In this document: positions 16,199 to 24,249 of the stretch, piece after piece
How positions within the stretch are numbered: position 1 is the stretch's first letter
Layout: every line of letters begins with the position of its first letter
Source: Labrenzia sp. VG12
GTDB lineage: Bacteria > Pseudomonadota > Alphaproteobacteria > Rhizobiales > Stappiaceae
Assembly (NCBI RefSeq): GCF_002237595.1
Contig: NZ_CP022529.1
Span: 3,782,001 to 3,846,000, forward strand
Reading direction: 5' to 3'
Length of the DNA: 64,000 bases
Notes under the pieces: model-generated
Told to the model about the DNA's origin: nothing
Databases searched by the model: none
The model's input: only the letters and a program-made list of their open reading frames with translations
Made by a program: the position numbers and the translations under genes

Positions 16199-17428
16199 TC
16201 ACCTGAGCCCGATATGCGGCAGGCTCTCAAGACGCCGCCAGGTCTGCTTGCGGCAGACAACCAGTGCACAGCCCCGGACCTTCAGCGTGTTGTGGTCAAG
16301 CACCTTGATGGTGCTGCGGAAGACCTGGTTTTTTCCCGGGATGGTGATTTCGCCATCCCGCCATTCCGCGCCCTGCAACCGAAACCCAGACAACATCTCC
16401 ATGCCAAGGTAAGAGCCTGATGCCGGATCCCAGATCCAATCAAGCCGGCCGCAGAGTTCCATCGGCGCCTTGTCGCAAGGTTGCAGCCGCACCACGGCGC
16501 CATAACCTTCCGTCACCCAACGCCCGGAGATCGTCTCCAGGGCGGCGGTTTCAGTCGCCTCCGCACGACCGGATCCGGAGAGCACGGCCGCGCAGAAGAC
16601 GGAAGCAGCAATTGCGATCGACAGCGCCACCGGCTTTGCGCGCTTCATGGGCTCTGCCCGTACGGCCGCTGAAAAGTGTTTCAGGTAATCCGGATGTTCC
16701 GTCTTCATCAGACGGTCCCAGAACGTGAAATAGAGACCGTAGTTCCAGCCCGGGGAAGCATGGTGCAGGTCATGGTGGGTGACGGTGGTCAGCCAGCCAA
16801 GAAGCGGTCTGCCGCCGCGTGTTGCCGGAAACAGCTCAACCCCGCAATGGCCGACCGTGTTGCGCACGATCATGTGCACCGAAAAGACGAACAGCGCGAG
16901 ATAGGACACCGGCAGCACCAGGATCAGGAGCGGCGTAAAGAGCCCGTGCAGAAAGGCCTCGCCCGTGTTGAAGGCGAAGGCGGTGAACGGTGTCGGGTTG
17001 AAGCTGCGGTGATGCAGATGGTGCCAGCCCTGATAGAGCCGCTTGTCGTGCAGCAGCCGATGCACCCAGTAGAACCATGTGTCATGGCCGACAATCAGCA
17101 CCAACACCGAAATGCCGAAATAGAACCAGCCATGGGCGTCCGCCTCGCGGTAAACCTGCGTCCAGCCGGCCTTGACCGCCCAGACTGCGCCGAGACTGAG
17201 CATTGAAAAGACAAGAACGGATCGGATGGAGGCAAGGATTTCCCGCCGGACCTGCCCTTTCGGCGGCCAGGCGGGTCGGATCTTGCGCCGCCGCACCAGC
17301 GGTTTCAACAGCGTACTGAGCAGCAAATGCAGCCCGGCAGCGGCGAGGATGTAACGCATGAACTCGCTGGTCGCGAGCTCAAGAAAGATCGCTGCAGATT
17401 GCACAAAAATGTCGTTGAGCGGATGCAT
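16199..17428 (-). CDS. Sterol desaturase/fatty acid hydroxylase fused to a DUF2147 domain
   Basis: 409 residues from ATG 17428, chosen because GGAG lies six bases upstream. Residues 1-250 are a membrane di-iron hydroxylase of the sterol desaturase superfamily, with the histidine clusters GHDTWFYWVHRLLHDK, GWHHLHHRSF and TTVTHHDLHHASPGWNYG and several membrane helices. Residues about 261-291 (MKRAKPVALSIAIAASVFCA onwards, ending SGRAEA) look exactly like an N-terminal signal peptide, followed by a periplasmic-type DUF2147 domain (SGRWVTEGYGAVVRLQPC, MELCGRLDWI, DGEITIPG, TWRRLE). The order suggests two formerly separate genes joined in frame. The hydroxylase domain would act on lipids; DUF2147 has no known activity. 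It follows the AraC gene after 79 bases. Confidence 0.82.
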   Translation of the reverse strand: MHPLNDIFVQSAAIFLELATSEFMRYILAAAGLHLLLSTLLKPLVRRRKIRPAWPPKGQVRREILASIRSVLVFSMLSLGAVWAVKAGWTQVYREADAHGWFYFGISVLVLIVGHDTWFYWVHRLLHDKRLYQGWHHLHHRSFNPTPFTAFAFNTGEAFLHGLFTPLLILVLPVSYLALFVFSVHMIVRNTVGHCGVELFPATRGGRPLLGWLTTVTHHDLHHASPGWNYGLYFTFWDRLMKTEHPDYLKHFSAAVRAEPMKRAKPVALSIAIAASVFCAAVLSGSGRAEATETAALETISGRWVTEGYGAVVRLQPCDKAPMELCGRLDWIWDPASGSYLGMEMLSGFRLQGAEWRDGEITIPGKNQVFRSTIKVLDHNTLKVRGCALVVCRKQTWRRLESLPHIGLR

Positions 17429-17507
17429 GTTTGTCTCCATCAAGAGGATCGATGGAGCACTTGTCCGCAAGACGCCGCTGCAGCGCGCGCCACTTGCAAA
17501 AGCAGCG

Positions 17508-18596
17508 CTATTTTTTCGGTTTCGGCGCTCTTTTTTCAAGATCGGCGAGCCTGGCGGCCCGGTACTCGGTCGGTGTCATGCCCGTTTCGGCCTTGAAGGC
17601 ACGATTGAAGGGGCCGACAGAACCATAGCCAAGCTCCAGCGCGATCTGCACGATCTGGCCCCGGGCCTGGTTCGGATCGCCAAGAATAGTCTCCGCCTCA
17701 CGCAGACGGTAGCTGTTCAAAAAGGCCGTGAAGTTCCGATAGCCGAGCCCCTGATTGATCAGAACCCTCAACCGGTGTTCGGGAATATCGAGCCCGGTTC
17801 CGAGCTTGCCGACCGTGAGGCCCTCCTCGCGATACCCGCCGCGCTCCATATGGTCCAGTACCTTATCCAGTTCGATCCGGTCAGGTGCGCTGAGCTGCCC
17901 TGCTTTTTCCCGGACGACAGGTTGCGAGGGCGGCGCGGACTTGAGACTGCCTTCGGCCGGAAACAGCTCCCTGTTGACGCGCAGACCCCAGACCGCAAAT
18001 CCGAAGGTGACGGAAAACAGCACCACCGGATGCAGGTCTATCAGAAGGGGCGGCAGCTCGGTCCAGCGATTGGCGATTTCCGCTGTTGTCGTGATCACGG
18101 AGATCAGCGGGATCAGTGTCGCGACGGCGAGCCGGAAGGCGCGCCGCCCCGGAACGAGGTCCCCCTGCCAGCCCCGAAGAGCCAGGAAGACCACGTGAAA
18201 CAGCATCGCATAGATGGTCGCGCCGTGAATGACGGCCGCGGCATCATCGAGAAACCCGCCATCCCTCGGGATCTTGACGGTGAGGCAGAGCGCGATGATG
18301 GCTGCCGGCACCGCGTCCGGCAGCCTCAGACGAAACCTGTCCCTGAAGAGAGCACGCGCGAACAGCCAGAAGGCAACGGACCCAAAGGAGGCGATCACGC
18401 CCAGCACCAGCTGAAAGGAACCGAACAGGTCCAGCGAGCTCGGTGAGGACGCAAGAATGTAGCAACAGGTGATCAGCGTGAAGGCCGCACCCAGCCGGGC
18501 TGTCAGACTGCGCCCTTCTGCCAGCCACAGGACGCCGAGCAGCAGGCAGATCCCGGCGGCACCCCCGCGCAATGCAAACTCAATGGCCAGCGACAT
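17508..18596 (-). CDS. AraC family regulator with an N-terminal multi-pass membrane domain
   Basis: 362 residues. The first 210 or so residues contain about seven hydrophobic segments (for example AAGICLLLGVLWLAEG, FTLITCCYILASS, VPAAIIALCLTV and HPVVLFSVTFGFAVWGLRV), and the last 120 form a two-helix-turn-helix AraC DNA-binding domain with LTVGKLGTGLDIPEHRLRVL and the signature IVQIALELGYGSVGPFNRAF, then ETGMTPTEYRAARL. A membrane-embedded AraC regulator can sense a membrane or periplasmic signal directly. It lies upstream of, and on the same strand as, the sterol desaturase fusion gene, which is its most likely target or co-transcribed partner. Start ATG 18596. Confidence 0.87.
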   Translation of the reverse strand: MSLAIEFALRGGAAGICLLLGVLWLAEGRSLTARLGAAFTLITCCYILASSPSSLDLFGSFQLVLGVIASFGSVAFWLFARALFRDRFRLRLPDAVPAAIIALCLTVKIPRDGGFLDDAAAVIHGATIYAMLFHVVFLALRGWQGDLVPGRRAFRLAVATLIPLISVITTTAEIANRWTELPPLLIDLHPVVLFSVTFGFAVWGLRVNRELFPAEGSLKSAPPSQPVVREKAGQLSAPDRIELDKVLDHMERGGYREEGLTVGKLGTGLDIPEHRLRVLINQGLGYRNFTAFLNSYRLREAETILGDPNQARGQIVQIALELGYGSVGPFNRAFKAETGMTPTEYRAARLADLEKRAPKPKK

Positions 18597-18731
18597 GCCC
18601 CACCTTTCGTGCCGTTCTTGACCTTTGCGTAGGTCTTCATTGAGTTCTTCGCAACTGGCTTGCCTTGAAAGACGGGGGCCGACGCGCTAACCCAACGCAT
18701 CGGTTTAAAACAAATGCGGGATGGAGCGTCC

Positions 18732-19844
18732 ATGGCTTCTCAAAATCTTCTGCTGCTGCCGGGCGACGGCATCGGCCCGGAAATCATGCTGGAAGTGAAA
18801 AAGGTCATCGCCTGGTTCAATGAAAAGGGCGGCATGGCCTTTGAAACGGACGAAGGCCTCGTGGGCGGCTCTGCCTATGACGCCCACGGCCAGTCCATTT
18901 CCGAAGAAGACATGGCCAAGGCCATGGCGGCCGACGCGGTCATTTTCGGCGCCGTTGGCGGTCCGAAATGGGACGACGTTCCTTATGAAGTCCGCCCCGA
19001 AGCAGGTCTTCTGCGCCTGCGCAAGGACATGCAGCTTTTTGCCAACCTGCGTCCGGCCATCTGCTACCCGGCGCTAGCCGATGCCTCGTCCCTGAAGAAG
19101 GACATCATCGAAGGCCTCGACATCCTGATCGTGCGCGAGCTCACCGGCGGCGTCTATTTCGGTGAGCCGAAGGAAATCATCGACCTGGGCAACGGCCAGA
19201 AGCGCGGTGTCGATACGCAGGTTTACGACACTTACGAGATCGAACGCATTTCCGGCGTCGCCTTCGAACTTGCCCGCACCCGCGGCAACAAGGTAACCTC
19301 GATGGAAAAGCGCAACGTCATGAAATCCGGCGTGCTCTGGAACGAGGTCGTCACCCAGACCCACAAGAACGGCTATGAAGACGTTCAGCTGGAACACATG
19401 CTCGCCGATGCCGGTGGCATGCAGCTCGTGCGCTGGCCGAAACAGTTCGACGTCATCGTTACGGACAACCTGTTCGGCGACATGCTGTCGGACGTGGCCG
19501 CCATGCTGACCGGTTCGCTTGGCATGCTGCCCTCCGCCTCCCTCGGCGCCCCGGACGGCGTGACCGGCAAGCGCAAGGCGCTTTACGAGCCGGTGCACGG
19601 CTCGGCACCTGACATTGCCGGCACAGGCGCCGCCAACCCGATCGCCATGATCGCCAGCTTCGGCATGGCCCTGCGCTACTCCTTCGAGGAAGTCGAGGCC
19701 GCCGACAAGCTGGACAAGGCAATTGCCAACGCCCTCGACAAGGGCCTGCGCACGAAAGACATCGCCGCTGAAGGCCAGGCAACCGTGACGACGTCCGAAA
19801 TGGGCGATGCCATTGTTGCCGAGCTTGACGCTCTCAGCGCCTGA
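18732..19844 (+). CDS. leuB: 3-isopropylmalate dehydrogenase
   Basis: 370 residues from ATG 18732, preceded by GGAG at a good distance; an in-frame ATG six codons earlier is less likely. LeuB oxidises and decarboxylates 3-isopropylmalate to 2-oxoisocaproate in leucine synthesis. Signatures: LLLPGDGIGPEIM, FGAVGGPKWD, LRKDMQLFANLRPA, RELTGGVYFGEPKE, and VTDNLFGDMLSDVAAML-GSLGMLPSASL, followed by PVHGSAPDIAGTGAANP. All catalytic residues expected for the family (Arg, Lys, Tyr, Asp) are in place. It is monocistronic: a strong terminator follows. Other leu genes are not in the window. Confidence 0.97.
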   Translation: MASQNLLLLPGDGIGPEIMLEVKKVIAWFNEKGGMAFETDEGLVGGSAYDAHGQSISEEDMAKAMAADAVIFGAVGGPKWDDVPYEVRPEAGLLRLRKDMQLFANLRPAICYPALADASSLKKDIIEGLDILIVRELTGGVYFGEPKEIIDLGNGQKRGVDTQVYDTYEIERISGVAFELARTRGNKVTSMEKRNVMKSGVLWNEVVTQTHKNGYEDVQLEHMLADAGGMQLVRWPKQFDVIVTDNLFGDMLSDVAAMLTGSLGMLPSASLGAPDGVTGKRKALYEPVHGSAPDIAGTGAANPIAMIASFGMALRYSFEEVEAADKLDKAIANALDKGLRTKDIAAEGQATVTTSEMGDAIVAELDALSA

Positions 19845-19885
19845 ATTCGGGCTGGCGGTTTCCGCCCCCTTCAAGTTTGAACCAC

Positions 19886-19930
19886 AAGCGCCCCTTCGCT
19901 CCATCGAGCGGAGGGGCGCTTGGCCTTTTG
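19886..19930 (+). terminator. Rho-independent terminator after leuB
   Basis: Arms AAGCGCCCCTTCGCTC and GAGCGGAGGGGCGCTT pair fully apart from one G-U, with loop CATC, followed by GGCCTTTTG. It begins 42 bases after the leuB stop. Confidence 0.85.
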
Positions 19931-20027
19931 CGGTCAACTTTTCGCTGACCGGTCGATTTCGGTTGAACTGCCCTTGATCCGGAGGGTATCCCGTTGGCGG
20001 CCTTTCAATTCGGACCCAATTGATACC

Positions 20028-20447
20028 ATGAACGAAGACAAACTCGCGCCCTTTCTCGGCACCTGGATCCTTGACACCGAAGACAGCGACTTCGAACAGG
20101 GTGAGCCGCCGAAAAGTGCAACGCTGAAGATCGAAGACAATTTCGGCATGGCCATCTTCACCATGAACCAGGTGGCTGCGGACGGCGAAGTCACCAACGA
20201 CACCTTCGAGGCGGTCCCCGACGGGCCCGAAGTCAAGCTCGGCAAAAGCGGCCTTGTCGATGCCATGCGGCTGGTGTTTCAGGGCGACAGGAACCTCGTC
20301 TCGGAAGCCCGCCGCGGCGGCCTGACCATCATGAAGGCGGAACGGGAACTGTCCGAAGATGGCCGAACCCTGACGGTGACGCAGACCGTACATCTGGTAG
20401 ATGTTGCGAGCTTCAAGAACATCTCGGTCTATCGGCGCGCACAATGA
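20028..20447 (+). CDS. Conserved-looking small protein, lipocalin-like beta-strand pattern, function unknown
   Basis: 139 residues from ATG 20028 (MNEDKLAPFLGTWILDTEDS). No signal peptide. The remainder alternates hydrophobic and polar residues in a beta-barrel-like way: ATLKIEDNFGMAIFTMNQV, DTFEAVPDG, MRLVFQGDRNLVSEARRGG, TLTVTQTVHLVD and a final YRRAQ. The GTW motif near the N terminus and the strand pattern recall lipocalin/DUF-type small barrels that bind lipids or other hydrophobic molecules, but I do not recognise a named family. It stands alone between the leuB terminator and the AT-rich region before the chemoreceptor gene. Confidence 0.62.
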   Translation: MNEDKLAPFLGTWILDTEDSDFEQGEPPKSATLKIEDNFGMAIFTMNQVAADGEVTNDTFEAVPDGPEVKLGKSGLVDAMRLVFQGDRNLVSEARRGGLTIMKAERELSEDGRTLTVTQTVHLVDVASFKNISVYRRAQ

Positions 20448-20676
20448 CCAATGACAATAAAAACAGTGTGTATTTTTATCTAACGCTAAGTTTTCGATGA
20501 TATCGTTTTCTGCAAGTCACGGATTTTACTTTAAATTGACGCAGCGATTGAAAATCCCATGTCAATTTTTCCTTTTTCAAATCAGAAAAATTGCATAATT
20601 TTTAGTCACCTCAACTTCTGATTTAAACATGCATTAACTTCATTCATGAACCCTAGATTGAAATCTGGAGGGTTCC
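20448..20676 (+). promoter_or_regulatory. AT-rich upstream region of the chemoreceptor gene
   Basis: About 230 bases markedly richer in A and T than the flanks, with poly-T and poly-A tracts between 20500 and 20640. TGGAGGG lies just before the ATG at 20677 and is the probable Shine-Dalgarno. The region should contain the chemoreceptor promoter; I cannot place a specific -35/-10 with confidence. Confidence 0.4.
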
Positions 20677-22851
20677 ATGTGGAATAGTCTTTCCATTCGT
20701 TACAAGATTCCGGTTGCCATATTGGGAGTTGCGCTGAGTGTCGGCGCCGGGATCGGTCTGAGCAGTTATTTCTCCGCCGCCAAGGAAATCCGTCAGCTGA
20801 CGGAAACGCGTCTGCAAGCCATCGCCCAGAGCCGCGTCACCGAGTTGTCGGACTATCTCGCGGCCATCGAGGCAGATCTCCTGCTCGTCGGCGACTTACC
20901 ATTCACCTTGCAGGCCACGCAGGCCTTTTCGGAAGCCTTCGAGGCGATCGAAGGTGATCGAACGGCAAGGCTGAAAACCGCCTATATCTCGGATAACCCC
21001 AACCCGCTGGGACAGAAGCACCTTCTTGACGCCGCAGACACCGGCACAGACTACGATGCGGTTCATGCCCGTTTTCATCCCTGGTTCCGCTCGTTTCTGA
21101 CCGAGCGTGGTTACTACGACATCTTCCTGTTCAACCTTGAAGGCGACCTGGTTTACACGGTCTTCAAGGAAGAGGATTTTGCGACCAATTTCAGCGGTGA
21201 CGGCCCCTGGGCCGACACGGATCTGGGCAAGGCTTTTCGGGCAGCAGCCAGGGGCGGCACGCGCAGCAATCATTTCTTCGATTTCGAAGCCTACGCGCCA
21301 AGCCACGGCGCCCCGGCAAGTTTCATTGCCAAACGCATCGAGGAAGATGGTTCACCGATCGGTGTGCTGGTTTTTCAGATGCCGATCGACCGGATCAACA
21401 CGATCATGAGCCGTTCGGCAGGTCTTGGCGCAACCGGCGAGACCATCATCGTCGGCAACGACAAACTGCTGCGTAACGATTCCAGGTTTTCCGAGATCAA
21501 CGACATCCTCGCCACACGGGTTGAACACCCGGCGACCGAAACCGTTCTCGGTGGTTCACCCGCCCTCTTTACCGGCTCCAGCCATCGCGACAGCAGCTTC
21601 ACCCAGGCCGGCATACCGCTCGATTTCCTCGGGACCTCCTGGGCTGTCTTTGCCATGCAATCGGAATCGGAAGCCATGGCGCCCCTGACAAGCCTGAAAG
21701 TCTGGATGATTGGCACCGGCCTAGCCTTGTTCATCTTTGCCATGGCCGGCGGATACAGCCTTGCGCTGACCATCACGCGCCCGCTCGGCCAGCTCATACG
21801 CAACATCCGGGACCTGATCGACGACCGTCTGGACACGCAGATTGATGGCACGGACCGGGCGGACGAGATTGGCGACATGAAACGTGCCATGGCCGTCTTT
21901 CGTGACAATGCGCTTGAAGTCAAAGCTCATCAGGAAGAAGCGGTGGCCCGGCGCGCCGAAGAAGACGACAGGCGTCGCCAAACCGATCAGCTCGTTGAAA
22001 CCTTCAAGACCCGGATTTCCACCATCCAGGAACAGCTGACGTCCCTCAGCTCGGTCATGAACACAACCTCACAGACACTGGTCGAAACCGCCGGCACCGC
22101 GTCGGTGGATGCTGAAAGCGCTCTGTCGGCTTCACGCCTGTCAGACGAAAGCGTGCAGGCTTCCGCGGTTGCCGCCGAGCAACTGAGGATATCGATCGAG
22201 GAGATCAACCAGCACACCGACAAGGCGCTGTCGACCACCCTGGAAGCGGCGGACGCCGCCCAGGCAACTGACCGTGACGTGACAGCGCTGGCCGGATCGG
22301 CGGAAAAGATCGGTGCGGTGATTTCCATGATCCGCGACATTGCCGAACAGACCAATCTGCTGGCCTTGAATGCGACCATTGAGGCTGCGCGCGCCGGCGA
22401 GGCCGGCAAGGGCTTTGCCGTGGTGGCATCCGAAGTCAAGGAACTGTCGACGCAAACGGCAAAGGCGACCGACGAGATCTCCGCCCAGGTCGCCGCCGTT
22501 CAGACCTCGACCCATCGGGCCGTTGAAGCAATCCGCGCCATCGGCACCCGCATGGACAGCGTTCAGGAAATGACCACGGCCATTGCCTCGGCGGTCGAGG
22601 AACAGGGCGCGGCAACAGGCGAGATCAGCAAGGCCATGTCGATGGCTGCCGATGGCAGCACCCAGGCGGCCGGCAATGTCGCCGGACTGCAGGGGTCGAT
22701 CGACCAGACACGCAGCAGCTCCGGTGACATCGACCAGCTGTCCCGGGATCTCTCGGACGTCAGCGCAACGCTCAGCCAGGCAGTCGACGACTTCCTGTCG
22801 GCCCAGATCTGGCAACAGCAGAGAGAGGGGAATGTTTCCGAGGCGGCCTGA
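20677..22851 (+). CDS. Methyl-accepting chemotaxis protein with a large periplasmic sensor
   Basis: 724 residues. First membrane helix at about 11-32, periplasmic sensor at about 33-340, second helix at about 341-364, HAMP at about 365-420 and a signalling domain to about 700. The sensor is about 300 residues, the size of a double-Cache domain, with RGYYDIFLFNLEGDLVYTVF and ETIIVGNDKLLRNDSR as typical Cache strands. The hairpin-tip signature is intact (IRDIAEQTNLLALNATIEAA, then RAGEAGKGFAVVASEVKELS at about 551-590). The protein senses an extracellular ligand and controls CheA; no other che gene is near. The C terminus lacks an obvious CheR/CheB-tethering pentapeptide. Confidence 0.94.
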   Translation: MWNSLSIRYKIPVAILGVALSVGAGIGLSSYFSAAKEIRQLTETRLQAIAQSRVTELSDYLAAIEADLLLVGDLPFTLQATQAFSEAFEAIEGDRTARLKTAYISDNPNPLGQKHLLDAADTGTDYDAVHARFHPWFRSFLTERGYYDIFLFNLEGDLVYTVFKEEDFATNFSGDGPWADTDLGKAFRAAARGGTRSNHFFDFEAYAPSHGAPASFIAKRIEEDGSPIGVLVFQMPIDRINTIMSRSAGLGATGETIIVGNDKLLRNDSRFSEINDILATRVEHPATETVLGGSPALFTGSSHRDSSFTQAGIPLDFLGTSWAVFAMQSESEAMAPLTSLKVWMIGTGLALFIFAMAGGYSLALTITRPLGQLIRNIRDLIDDRLDTQIDGTDRADEIGDMKRAMAVFRDNALEVKAHQEEAVARRAEEDDRRRQTDQLVETFKTRISTIQEQLTSLSSVMNTTSQTLVETAGTASVDAESALSASRLSDESVQASAVAAEQLRISIEEINQHTDKALSTTLEAADAAQATDRDVTALAGSAEKIGAVISMIRDIAEQTNLLALNATIEAARAGEAGKGFAVVASEVKELSTQTAKATDEISAQVAAVQTSTHRAVEAIRAIGTRMDSVQEMTTAIASAVEEQGAATGEISKAMSMAADGSTQAAGNVAGLQGSIDQTRSSSGDIDQLSRDLSDVSATLSQAVDDFLSAQIWQQQREGNVSEAA

Positions 22852-22934
22852 CCGGAAATGTCCTGGACAACATCGCCGCGCGACAGAGACCGCGCGGCCG
22901 TCTATAAGCAGCCAAAACGGTTGCAGGACACCTC

Positions 22935-23324
22935 ATGAAACAGCTCATCAGCGCCCTCACACTTGTGGTACCCGACTACGACGCAGGCATTTCCTTTTAT
23001 GTCGAAAAGCTCGGTTTTGACCTGATCGAGGATACGACCCTGTCTGCAACAAAGCGCTGGGTCCTTGTTGCCCCGAAAGGCAGTTCGGAAACCCGGCTGC
23101 TTCTGGCACAGGCAGAAGGCGACACCCAGCAGGCAAGCATCGGCCATCAGGCCGGCGGGCGCGTCTTCCTGTTTCTGTCGACGGACGATTTCGACCGGGA
23201 CCACGAGGCGATGCTGGCAAAGGGCGTTACGTTTCTCGAGGAACCGCGCACGGAAGCCTATGGCAAGGTCGCCGTCTTTCAGGACCCGTTCGGCAACAAG
23301 TGGGATCTGATCCAGCACTTTTGA
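22935..23324 (+). CDS. VOC (glyoxalase/bleomycin-resistance-fold) family protein
   Basis: 129 residues. The two beta-alpha-beta-beta-beta modules are evident: LISALTLVVPDYDAGISFYV-EKLGFDLIED in the first and HQAGGRVFLFLSTDDFDRDH ... GVTFLEEPRTEAYGKVAVFQ-DPFGNKWDLIQ in the second. Family members include metal-dependent lyases, isomerases, dioxygenases and antibiotic-binding proteins, so activity cannot be assigned. The metal-ligand positions near the second module's end (E and the FQDPFGN strand) look compatible with metal binding. It is a single-gene unit 84 bases after the chemoreceptor gene. Confidence 0.85.
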   Translation: MKQLISALTLVVPDYDAGISFYVEKLGFDLIEDTTLSATKRWVLVAPKGSSETRLLLAQAEGDTQQASIGHQAGGRVFLFLSTDDFDRDHEAMLAKGVTFLEEPRTEAYGKVAVFQDPFGNKWDLIQHF

Positions 23325-23408
23325 GACGGACCGGTCTTCTGTCGCCTGGTCCGAAGAGGCCCACGCACACGCCAAACCGTCCGTCGCACCCGGTTGCCTT
23401 GTCCCCGC

Positions 23409-23558
23409 TCACCATCCTCACCACATTTTCAGCCTCATCCTGCGGAGGACCGCCAGGCCCGTCTCGAAGGATCCGCCGTTTACACCTGCGCAGGTGGCCT
23501 GTCCTTCGAGACAGCGCTGCCGCGCTTCCTCAGGATGAGGTTTGCGCAGGTGGTGAAG
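23409..23558. repeat. Nested palindromic intergenic repeat element
   Basis: Three concentric inverted repeats: CCTCATCCTG at 23433-23442 with CAGGATGAGG at 23531-23540; GTCTCGAAGGA at 23461-23471 with TCCTTCGAGAC at 23502-23512; and the perfect palindrome CACCTGCGCAGGTG at 23483-23496. TCACCAC-like sequence occurs outside both outer arms. The outer and middle arms resemble the 'CCTCATCCTGAGG ... GTCTCGAAGGATG' palindromic repeats dispersed in Rhizobiales genomes. It lies between two convergent genes and could act as a transcription barrier or a non-autonomous mobile repeat. Confidence 0.75.
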
Positions 23559-23585
23559 CCACGGAAGAAGCAGGCGGCAAACGGC

Positions 23586-24017
23586 CTAGATTATCTGCAG
23601 GGTCAGCAGGGCGATGACGACATATCGCGCCGTCTTGGCAATCGCGACGAGCAGCGTGAAACTCCAGAGCGGCTCCCTCAGAACCCCGGCCGCAAGCGTC
23701 AGCGGATCGCCGATCACAGGCGCCCAGCTCATGAGCAGGCTCCAGCGACCGTAACGGTGATACCAGGCGGTTGCCTTGTCCAGTTTCTCAGGTGTTACCG
23801 GAAACCAGCGCGCGTCCGAAAAGGACGCTGCACCGCGCCCAAGGCCCCAGTTCACCAGGGAGCCGAGCGTATTGCCGAGACTGGCAACGGCCACAAGCAG
23901 GAGGACCGGATCCGTTCCTGCCACGATCATCGCGGAAAGCCCCAGCTCCGATCCTGCCGGAAAAAGAGTTGCCGCGAGAAAGGAAAGTCCGAAAAGCCCG
24001 GCCAGGCTGCCTGTCAT
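23586..24017 (-). CDS. YqaA-type small membrane protein (DedA/VTT-related)
   Basis: 143 residues from ATG 24017; the frame is open 16 codons further from a GTG, which is less likely. It begins MTGSLAGLFGLSFLAATLFP and carries the family's PAGSELGLSAMIVAG, then ASLGNTLGSLVNWGLGRG and a C-terminal block, YGRWSLLMSWAPVIGDPLTL-AAGVLR. These are the COG1238 (YqaA) features: four or so membrane helices related to the SNARE-associated/VTT proteins of the DedA group, some of which move phospholipid or undecaprenyl phosphate across the membrane. No biochemical role is established for YqaA. Confidence 0.83.
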   Translation of the reverse strand: MTGSLAGLFGLSFLAATLFPAGSELGLSAMIVAGTDPVLLLVAVASLGNTLGSLVNWGLGRGAASFSDARWFPVTPEKLDKATAWYHRYGRWSLLMSWAPVIGDPLTLAAGVLREPLWSFTLLVAIAKTARYVVIALLTLQII

Positions 24018-24249
24018 GAAACCGCTTTCAACTGGTTGGCAGCGCCTCTGACGTCGGCACCGCACTCATGGGCCTGCTCTTAGTTTCATTCGTTTCTCAT
24101 GGGAAGCGGTCAAATGCATGCATGGTTCATGTTGCGTCACACAATCGCAGTTTAACCTGATTAGCGTTAAGGCTACTGTTTCAACCTGAGATGAGTGCAG
24201 CGCCCGGTTCTGAAGGGGCTGACCAGCCGGACTTCAGGGATGGATTGTC

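Noticed and set aside
17358..18446. 362-codon plus-strand frame
   Set aside because: Opposite the AraC regulator gene; composition rich in Arg/Gln/Asp typical of an antisense frame.
19074..20444. 456-codon minus-strand frame
   Set aside because: Spans the antisense of leuB, its terminator and the small 139-residue gene; composition is that of a shadow frame and it would run through the terminator hairpin.
23586..24065. Longer start of the YqaA-like gene at GTG 24065
   Set aside because: The extra 16 residues are Arg/Cys/Gln-rich and unlike the hydrophobic family start; ATG 24017 fits better.
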